64,000 nt of DNA, from assembly GCF_036417845.1 (NCBI RefSeq), contig NC_089985.1, positions 29,904,583 to 29,968,582 of the forward strand, read 5' to 3'. Every line of letters begins with the position of its first letter. Position 1 is the stretch's first letter. Shown piece by piece: positions 47,301 to 64,000 of this stretch. The DNA comes from Apteryx mantelli (lineage: Eukaryota; Chordata; Aves; Apterygiformes; Apterygidae). A program made the position numbers and the translations under genes. The notes beneath the pieces are model-generated. The model was not told the origin of the DNA. It did no database searches and saw only the letters and a list, made by a program, of their open reading frames with translations.

Positions 47301-50300
47301 CAGAGCATTGGTATCTGCCGGGTTGAAAGTCTGCTTGTTCTGTCGTAAACCTGTAGAAAAAGAAATGGTTTTTGGAGCATTCTGGCAAAGAAGTCTGAAA
47401 ATTAGCTTAGCTGGTCCTGAATTTACTTTTCTGATAGTTTGGTGCATGTGATAGAGATCAGCCTCTAACAGTTTGTCCCACAAGAGTCTCAGCAGGATCA
47501 AAGAAGCTGCAAAATCCAGGGACAGTGAGGTTCCAAGAGCTTTCCCACCAAGAGCAGAGCATACACTGCTCAGGGGAGGAGGGCAGAGGAAGCCACCTCC
47601 TCCACACCATAAGGATGCCTCAGCTAAAGGCTCTTCCATGTCAAGTCCTATGGCAGGTAACAAGCACCAAGTTTTAGATATTCAAAGGCAACAGTCCCCT
47701 TTCTGTGGCTCTTGAGCAGCACAGTGTTGATAAGAGCATCCTGTGACTCTTAAATTCTGTTTTCCACAAATACATTTCTTTGGGCTGTGACAGTGAGTTT
47801 GATGTTGCTTGCAGTGGGTCTGCGCTAAAAACCTTTCTTATGGAGAACTCTGAGCTATCTGCTCAGAAAACTTTTGGGTCAGCAATGCAGGACTAATCAT
47901 ATATGTCTCTGTGATAGTGCTGCTATTTCTCTCCATTTCTAAAGGGAGAAGTGATGTGGTAGTGACTATTTTTAAATAAAAGGACTGCCTCCAGCAGCCT
48001 CCATTCATATGTCCTTGAATTATCAGTTTCATTGCTGCTTTGCAAAGAATGTACCTCCACACATATGCAACAGGCCAAGGCAAACCTGTTAGCCACCTAC
48101 CATGCGATTGCATTTTCACAACTATTTTAATCCATGTTGATCAAGATGTTTTCTTGGTAAACACTGAAGATAGCACTTATCATCTCCTTGAAGGGGCGTA
48201 TGGCAAAGGGTTGGAATGACTTTCTGCCACACATAGGTCACACAGCACAGTGCTAAGAACAAGTAAAACACACCCCACCCACAGGATGACTTTTCAAATA
48301 AGGGAGCTACAGGACAGCCAATCTTGCATCTTCCTGAACATTTTCATCTGTACTGCTCATCTGCATTCCCCATACTTTAGGCTCTCCGCTTTTCCCATTC
48401 TGCCACTGCTCTCTCAAGCTTGCTCCTTGGACCCTTCTCTCAAGCTTGCTGCTTGGACCCTGTACCCCACTTCCACTTCATACCTCCACTTTCAGATTCA
48501 CGCTCCTCCTTGCTGATTTTCTCCAGCAGATTTGAGCACATTTTGTTCAGACTTTGGATCTGTTTCTGCAAAATGAAGATAATTGGAAACCATCAGGATA
48601 CCTCCAACCCAGTACAAACCAGCAAGGTAAGTGAACAAGCTTTCTCTTCTCCAGGGTCTGTGTAATTAAACATAAGCACTTTAGTAGCAGAGCCTAGAGC
48701 ACCCCATTCTAGCGTATGCAGGAGGGGACTATGAGGAGGGGATAGCTTTTGCCTTTCTCTGACTGGTCTGATGGCACTTCCTGCAAAACAGGAAGCAGGC
48801 TGCATACGCTTGCTTTGGGAGCCTGCGGATGAACTCAAACTTTGGGGTCAGCTGGAGGAATCTCAGACAGAAAAGGACATAGAAAACAGAGAACTGTCAG
48901 ATGGAAGGGTGAAAGAGGCAGAACACTGGAGCCAGAGAAGCAGGGAACTTTGTGCCCTTGGACTAAGAGACAAAAGCATCAAACTCTTCTTCCCCTACCT
49001 GTGCCACATCAGGGCTGATTCGAGCTGCATCTGTGATCAGCTGCTTCTCCTGCTCCTCCACTTCGGGGTCAGGCTTAGTTCGAAGATGGTCAGGCACCAC
49101 CTCATGGCTGAACACCGGCACACGTCCCTCTGTCTGCCGCTGCAATAGTTGGACAAGCCACACTCAGAGCCCCCTTCTCCAGCCCGACACTCAAACCGCT
49201 CAGGACCGGAGCATGGGCCATGGTACAGGAACAAGGCTAGCAGCATGCTGAAGGGAAAACCTTGATCCATAGAGCATTAGGAAGTTTAAACTATTTGTCT
49301 AGGAATTTGCACTGTGTCCGTTTAGTCAGAACATGCCATGGGGGTCTGCAGTGCTGTCCCACCTGCTGCCTGCTAGCACGGCCACAATCAGTTGAAATGT
49401 TTTCACACTCAGAGACTAAATCTTGCCAGTGCACACTGTAGGTTCTGTAACGCACCCCGTGTTAGTCTGATGACAAACAATGCAAAGCTAGGTGCAGATG
49501 TCTGACAGAAACAGCACAACTATGGCAGAGAAAATAAAGAGCTTGTGAGGAGACATCCCGATTACACAAGGGGACACTACAGCTCCTCAGGCCCTGACAT
49601 CATGAAAATAATATATTTATGAACAGGAACACCTCCTGTAAAGTGTATCCAGAGCAAATGTTTGTAGGGGAAAGCTCCCCAGCAAAGCAGCTCCCAGGCA
49701 GAACAGTTCATCACCTTTTCTTTCTCTACACTGAGAGCTGAGGAAAGGCCAAGCACAAGGAATAGCAAGCTGGAGCAGGTACACAAGCACATTCCGATAC
49801 TCCAGGGCCATCATTCAGAGGGAAGTTTCTTACCATGATCTCCTCATCACGATCTGGAGACAGCACTAGGGGTATGATAACCTGGTTTCGCAATAGTGGG
49901 GTCTTCTCATGCTTCAGCACTTTATTCAAGGTGTTCAGCTGTCCTGAGAGCAACGCAAAGCTGTCCAGAACTGAAGGCCTGGGAAAATAAAGAGGACAGA
50001 ACATGGAAAAGGATACTAGAGATGGCCTTTACTTGTTCTTCACTCAAATAGCCGGGAAGTGAGGAAATAGCATTAGCATTCCTCTAGTGAGTCTACTCCA
50101 GAGAGTAAAGAGTAAAACCTGGGGCTGAATGCGCATGGACAAATCTCAGTCCCCAGAGACAATGCTGCTAACAGCTTAGGGACATTGTGGGTACCACTGG
50201 AAGGGTCAGGTGTTTGGGATGTCAGCAGCCTACACAGAAGCAATGCTTTCCTTATCACTGTAACTCTCCCAGTACAATCCTAAAGCAAGGTCTGAGAGAC

Positions 50301-53300
50301 AATTTAACTCCCAAGCAGTACAGTCAGAAGAGAAACTATTTGTAGCTTGGTTATTCAGACTAACTGATAATGAAGCAAAATAATGGATAATCTCATCAGG
50401 GAAGTCTCCTTCAGCTTGTTTTCCTCCAGGGATTCGCCACTTCTCCTGCCTTCTGCAACACTAACTATAAATGCTAACTGCCTTTGAAGCTCTGCTGCAG
50501 TGGCAGACACTGTGTAAGATGCTCCACGGTTTATTAAGCTGCAGATACATCATCCTTATGCTCCTTCAGGAAGAGAATGTGACCCTGCAAGTCTCTCAAA
50601 CTATCTGGTAAAATATGTAGAACCAGCATACAGGTACAAGAACTCTGTTTATACCAGAGCCAGAAAAAGTCAGAAAAGTCAAGAGATACAGAAAGATCAG
50701 CTGCTCATTTTATAGCATACGCAGCTCTGAAAGATATTCCGTCCAAGAAGTTTCCAGTCACCATGGACACAAGCGACTACATGAGTTACCATAAAAGTGC
50801 CCAGGTTAAAAGGTGTTGGCATGACCCTATTGCTGTATAGTGCAGAACAAATGTTTTTCAGCTCTTTTGCTAGTGGAAGATGTTAAGTGGTTCCACCAGT
50901 ATAAATGTGAAAAGCAAATTTAAGCGTACTGACAATAGGTTAGTGGGTTTTAATTATACTTTGCGGTCGTTAGAGCAGACTCTGAAACAGCTTTGGCAGT
51001 GATGGACAGTGCCTCCAGGTCTGTGAGAGGCCTTACCATGTGAGTCGGTCATACTCGTTCTCCAGCTTGTAGATAAAACTGACCAAGGAGTTCTTCAGGT
51101 CGGCCACCTGGCTGATGAGCGCCTCCAGGGTCAGCTCCAGCTGCTTTTCCTCTCTCTAAAAAAGTCAGGAAAGACAGGGATGAGGACAAAGCTTGCCACC
51201 TTTCCAAGGATCAGAGGGGTCCACTTGCATGTATTCATAGCCCTCCTATACACAGACCCCTCTTCGAGGGAAAGAAACAGAGATCCTAGAAATAAAAATC
51301 CTGTATTCTCACGCCAACCTCTTCTCCTTTGGTGAGAACACTCAGGCAAGAGACAAACCCTGAGCTGGCTGTCCTCATTAAGATCCAGATCAGCACAGTG
51401 AAGATATCACTTGCATTTTCTTTTTACCACCTCAGACAGTGTCATCAGAGTTAGCTCATGCCACGTTTGTGAGCTGTTTAAGCTAGCCCAGCTCTAGGTA
51501 GATTAGCATACAGAACCTGGACACACACACAGGTCATCTCCTGCCTTTTGCCTGAACTGCACTCATCAAATAGCTTTTCCACCAGCATTCCTGGGTGAGG
51601 GAGGATGGCAACAAGCAAAGTATCAGAGCACAGGGAATCAATTGCCGAAGATACCAAGACAGATCCTTGACTCTTGCAAAAACCCTTTAGAATCTTATCT
51701 ATTCTTACTTATTCATACAACAGAAGAGTTGTGCAAAATATAATTAAAGTTCCAGCCCTAATAAACTGCTAATGTAAGTCAAGGACAGAATAATAATCCA
51801 CCTGGAGGGTGGAACAATGCAATCAAATAACAGAAAGAGAATGCCAATTAGGAAAGCAGATAGGGTGAATCAGTCTGTTTACATGCTTGCTATGAGGTTT
51901 GTTGTTGTTCTGTTTAAATGAACTGGACTAGCATGAGCTTCACTGAAGGGATTATCAGGTATCTTCTATGTTCATGAGAACATGAGATTATTCTATTTAA
52001 TTTATTATCTGGCAAGAACGTAAAAGGTTTCTTTAGAAAACGCTGACTTTTTCACTTTTTAGTGAGACTTCACTTCACTTAACCACCTTCAAAAAAAAGG
52101 CTGAGTCAACTTTGGTAGAATCCGATCCCTAGCCCTTGAAGCGAATTGCTGCATGTTGCATCTGAAGGTCAAAGCACTATAACTCTCCTCCATCTTGTGA
52201 TGGTACTAGTCAGTTCCTGTGCAATTAAGAAATGAGTCTATAACTTGTTGTGTGCACTGTGTTTGTGCAAGATAATAAATCAATGACTGTATTATAAGTT
52301 GGGCTGATAGCCAGTGTTTTATTGCAGAGGTGCCAGGCATATGCATCTAAGGCAATTCATCTGGCCCACTGCCTGTGCTTATCCAAGAAGCCCTCAAGAG
52401 AATGAATGAAACCATATTGCACACACATTGGTCTCACAGCAGCGTCTCCTCCAAAGGCTCTCTCCAAAGCCATTAAGGGCAGGAAGCAGATGTAAGCACT
52501 GTGACACATATACGCAATAAGATCAGTGTTTCCAAGTGCTGTACCTATCACAGGTGTACAATATATTCAAGCAGTGCTTTAGGGAGTTTGTTATACAATA
52601 CTAGATTACCCCAAGGTAGTAAAGAGAGGGCTTATGGCAGGGGTTGCCGAAGGACCTCCTGATACCGAGTGACTGGGAGGTAAAGGTTAAATTCAGTGTA
52701 GGTAAACATAAAGCAATGCATGTGGCAAAACAAAGAAAAAAAGAATCTAGCTCTTCATAAACAATGACATTCTCTGAACTGATAACATTATCACCCAAAA
52801 ACCAATGGAGCATCCTCTAAAAACATCTGCCCAAAGTTCAAGAATCAGTCAAGGAAACAAAAGCAATAACAGGATTTATTTGGAAAGGAACATAAAACTA
52901 AGCATCGTTATATCACTGTATAAATGTATGCTTTATTTGCATCTTGAATGTTGTGTGTAACTCTTGTCCTTCTATCTCAGAAAGGATATAGCAGGAATAT
53001 GTACAAAGAAAAGCAACAAGGATGATTGAAGACATGTGTCAGCTTCTATAGGAACAGCAGTTAAACACAGAAAAGAGACCAGTTTGTGTGAGTGGCAGAA
53101 AAGAGGAGGAGAGACAATATACGAGGAATTGCATGACAATCCATTTTCACCTTCTTTTCTGGTATGACAACTAGGAGACTTAAATGAAACCAGGAGGTAG
53201 CAGACTCAAACAAACCAAAGGAGATGATTCTTTACAACCCGTTAACCTGCCATTAACCTGTGCAACTCTTTTCCATTGGACATTATGGATGCTAAAAATT

Positions 53301-54048
53301 CACCAAGGTTCTGCAAGTAACTAGATCCTTCTTCCATGAAGGAAAGCTCATCAAAAACTATTAAACACGAGGGATATTCTAGCAACAGTTTGCACAGAAC
53401 AGCTTCAAGCTTACTCTGCTCTCACAGTTTTTCCTGGGCACCTGCTCCTTCCCTAGTGTCAAAGCCATGATGCAGGGGTAAGACGGACCTTTGGCCCAAC
53501 CTGGGCCACTCTCACCAAAGGCTGCACCTACTGCTGAGAGAGGGCAAGAGACTCAATCACGTATACATATACTCAGTCTACATGCATGCAGCAAAAGGCG
53601 GTTACTGCATAGGAAAGCACTGGACCAAGAGCTCAAGCGCCAGGCCGGTCTCTCACAGAGGCACACCGCGGCTGGCCTCTGACAGGCGGCGACCAAGGCA
53701 GAGAGCTGCTGCCCGCCCGCCGGCGGCTCAGCACGACGCAGCCGAGCGGCGACGCGGAGCAGGAGCTGCGTTTGGTAAGCGAGACCTGACTGCGGCCGGC
53801 TGCCCGGCCAGAAGCCGCGGCCAGCGCTGCCGCCTCGCACCGCCCCGGAGCGGCGGGAAGCCGAGGCCGAGCGCGGGTGACGAACGCCGCGCTCGGGCCT
53901 GCGCAGAGCCGAGGCCCGGGGGCCGCGACCGGCAGCTCCGGCCGCGCCCCGCGCCCCCTCCCTCCCTCCCTTCCTCCGGCCCCCCCCGCTGCCGGCGGCA
54001 GCTCGACCCCGCGGCAGCCCCGGGCCGGGCCGGGCCCCTCACCTGCAT
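44364..54048 (-). CDS. MED8: MED8, Mediator head-module subunit
   Basis: Nuclear subunit of the Mediator head module, linking activators and TBP to RNA polymerase II. Exons in transcript order: 54048-54043 (ATGCAG only), 51155-51037, 49978-49834, 49139-48999, 48565-48484, 47350-47102, 44428-44364; 807 nt, 268 aa, equal to human MED8. Sequence runs [10 protein letters not shown], then helical exon 2 ending [68 protein letters not shown], then a Gly/Gln-rich tail. The terminal exon encodes the conserved [20 protein letters not shown] after a 2.7-kb intron. If the last donor is not used, translation stops after ...QPGK. The first exon sits in the CpG island shared with SZT2. The two final coding exons flank oppositely oriented CR1 fossils. 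Confidence 0.96.
45200..45960 (+). mobile_element. Ancient CR1 LINE fragment, sense, in last MED8 intron
   Basis: Matches remembered CR1 3' ORF2 landmarks: ctgagcagttgtggtcctct (45386), agagacaaggatgg (45437), ggagaaggtaaatgagaaag (45579), tttctcacaacacgag (45610) and the tail around attcatggctattatac (45775). Frames are broken and several A runs interrupt it. Antisense to MED8. Confidence 0.75.
46260..47080 (-). mobile_element. Ancient CR1 LINE 3' fragment, antisense, in last MED8 intron
   Basis: Plus strand reads as reverse CR1. Landmarks: gagattttatagacttccata (about 46587), ctctcttttccaggatgaaa (46632), ccagacctttgaccattttg (46693), gatcagaactgcatat (46768), gatgtgggtgcccaatagat (46793) and atgtgtttcacttcactttta (46987). 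It ends just before the MED8 47102-47350 exon. Confidence 0.8.
47093..47098 (-). terminator. MED8: Intronic poly(A) signal at MED8 exon 6 donor
   Basis: On the minus strand CCAG is followed by GTAAATAAATAG: the donor GT, a stop TAA (47094-47096) and AATAAA overlap within 12 bases. Failure to splice would give protein ending QPGK and a nearby poly(A) signal. Confidence 0.5.
48412..48460. repeat. Short tandem duplication in MED8 intron
   Basis: Two copies of TCTCAAGCTTGCT(C/G)CTTGG with a period of 26 bases, beside the 48484-48565 exon. Confidence 0.7.
52590..53400 (+). mobile_element. Ancient CR1 LINE fragment, sense, in MED8 intron 1
   Basis: Landmarks in CR1 order: gactgggaggtaaaggttaaattcag (from 52671), catgcatgtgg-type segment (52715), a decayed catccactca-type segment, gcatcttgaatgttgtgtg (52940), aaaagcaacaaggatgattg (53009), and gtgcaactcttttcca (53260) with the following decayed tail. 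Degenerate, no frame left. Confidence 0.75.
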
Positions 54049-54166
54049 GGCGGCGCCGCGGCAGTTGCTACGGGAGCGCTTCGCTTCCGGGTCAGGGCGC
54101 GCGGCGCGGGAAGGGCGGCGCGGGGTCAGAGGGCGCGGGGCGGGGCCGCTGCCTGCCGGGCCGGAC

Positions 54167-62418
<8,252 letters not shown>

Positions 62419-63499
62419 GTGACTGGACTGTGATGGGGGCTGGATGCTTGGATAGGACTCTGTTCCCAGCTGTGCAGAGCAGAGCACTCTGCCATCTCAG
62501 CAGAGTGGCTGTGTGATGGAAGAAGGAGCCATTTTCCCCAAACTGTGGTTAAGGTTGTTTTCTATCAACAACTGCCTGGGACAGGACTGCCCAGTACAGT
62601 CGCACAGTTGTGCACTTGCTGGGCTGATCCTCTGTGGCTATATGTGCATGGGTGGGGGACAGACAGACAAACTGTGATCCTCTGCATCTTGGAAATGAGT
62701 CCTCACAATTGCAGGGAAACAAGGGACAGACCTTGGGTTTTTGCATTTTTCTGGGCTTTCCTCATCATTTCTCCTTTTTTCATCCCTTTTCTAGTCCTAT
62801 GCCAGAACACACTACAGAATTTTAACACAAAGTTGAGCCCTTTAGTACAAAAGATAAAAAATCTCCAAACTACAGTGTTCCAAGGGAGGAAACTGGGGGA
62901 ACCAAGGACATTACTAGGTGAAAATGCCCAGGACCTTGACCAATACTAGAGGAACATAAAAACATCCAGTAGTCCTGTTCTCTAGAACTTGATGGAGATT
63001 GTTATGGCACCTGGAGTGTGAGAACTAACCACTAGCTAGGGCTGTCAAGGGGTTTGAGTATCCCAGGGAGTGGGTTACAGTAAAACTTAACTTCTCCACC
63101 AGTGAATAGTGACTAGTGCTTTAACTGAAGGGGAGATTTGAAAATCCAGATACCAGTTATGAGTTGCAGGCAAAGGAAGAAATTATTGCTGACCTTTGCA
63201 ATGACTAGCAGAAATGCTGGGGGATGTGATTTATTAAACACTGTATAAATGTGTGCAACACATGATAATCCAGGGTCCTCACTATCTTTTGGGGAATATT
63301 AGTACATAGAACAGATTTTATATCAGAAAATCAAAGTCTGTGTTATAACTCCAGGGTCATTTCAAACCTGCCATATGATGTTTTCTATGAATTTACTGGG
63401 ATCTACCTTAAAACTACTTAAGTATCTTGCACCACTGTTCTGCTTGGAAGGTTGTCCCAGAACATCATTGTTCTTTCTCTGGTTTGCATTCTAAACTCA

Positions 63500-64000
63500 T
63501 TCAGACCAAATTAGACGTGTTTGACTTTATTATTTTTAATTAAGTTTATATCCTCCTTCTCTGGCACTGTACAAATGTATTTAGGAAGAAAGTCTTTCTC
63601 CTTTCAACCTTCCTTTTGCCAGGTTAAGCAAGCCAATGTTTTTGTCCCCTTTTATAAGGGCGGGCTTTCTGTTCTCTTCATTTATCTTAATAGCACTTTT
63701 TTTTTCCCATTTGTTCGCTTTTCACAGTTTGGGCTCATATTTCTTGAAAACAGTTGATAAGAGTGCTGTAAATGTGGTCTTATCAGTGCCTTGTTCAGTA
63801 ATGCTAATAGTTCCCTGCTTCTGAAGTAAAATACCATCTGACAGACCAGGAGTCACATGAGCTTTCTCCATGGTTGCATTACATTGTTAGCTCAAAAATC
63901 TCTGCGTCTTTCATGCACCTTTGCTTCTAGCAGATGAGTCCTTATTTTTTGTTGGACTTTTTCTTTTTTTAATTAGTCTCTAAATGTGCAGTTTTTCACA
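63500..64000 (-). mobile_element. Ancient CR1 LINE fragment, antisense, runs off right edge
   Basis: Plus strand reads as reverse CR1: aaatgtggtcttatcagtgcc (63769), attgttcagtaatgctaatag-type segment, then ggttgcattacattgttagctc (63873) and ctctgcgtcttt. Probably begins nearer 63240. Lies in the SZT2 intron after exon 9. Confidence 0.6.

Overview
This is a nuclear vertebrate window holding a conserved block of five spliced genes: MPL (+), CDC20 (+), ELOVL1 (-), MED8 (-) and SZT2 (+, cut by the right edge). The order and orientation match mammalian synteny at human 1p34. Small exons, GC-rich CpG-island promoters and several heavily decayed CR1 LINE fragments, with no Alu- or MIR-type SINE that I could recognise, point to a sauropsid (bird, crocodilian or turtle). 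I cannot choose the species from sequence alone.

Layout: 1-1132, flank or first intron of MPL, whose signal-peptide exon I could not locate. 1133-5260, MPL exons 2-12 (thrombopoietin receptor). 5580-5730, CDC20 cell-cycle promoter and 5' UTR exon. 5971-11602, CDC20 coding exons (APC/C co-activator). 11.7-15.45 kb, intergenic. 15.46-19.35 kb, ELOVL1 3' UTR and coding exons on the minus strand. 19.37 to 28.8 or 30.7 kb, ELOVL1 first intron, leading to two possible CpG-rich first exons; the distal one has a CCAAT-palindrome plus TATA-like promoter. 31-43.9 kb, intergenic, with CR1 fossils, a C-rich minisatellite, a TG microsatellite and two orphan CpG-rich islands. 43.95-54.05 kb, MED8 on the minus strand. 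54.05-54.17 kb, divergent MED8/SZT2 promoter. 54.17 kb to the end, SZT2 exons 1-9 (KICSTOR subunit), with a G-rich minisatellite in intron 1 and a CR1 fragment at the right edge.

The genes do not form a pathway: MPL is a cytokine receptor, CDC20 a mitotic regulator, ELOVL1 a very-long-chain fatty acid elongase, MED8 a Mediator subunit and SZT2 an mTORC1 regulator. MED8 and SZT2 share one promoter, and CDC20 and ELOVL1 converge. Exon boundaries were read by eye from GT/AG sites, conserved phase and remembered mammalian protein sequences; all phases close without conflict.

I found no new defence or mobile system. The best leads are protein-level departures from mammalian orthologues (the MPL juxtamembrane Trp site, the MPL C-terminal Tyr, the CDC20 CRY box), a 65-bp NF-Y palindrome promoter, a MED8 splice donor that is fused to a stop codon and a poly(A) signal, and orphan CpG islands.
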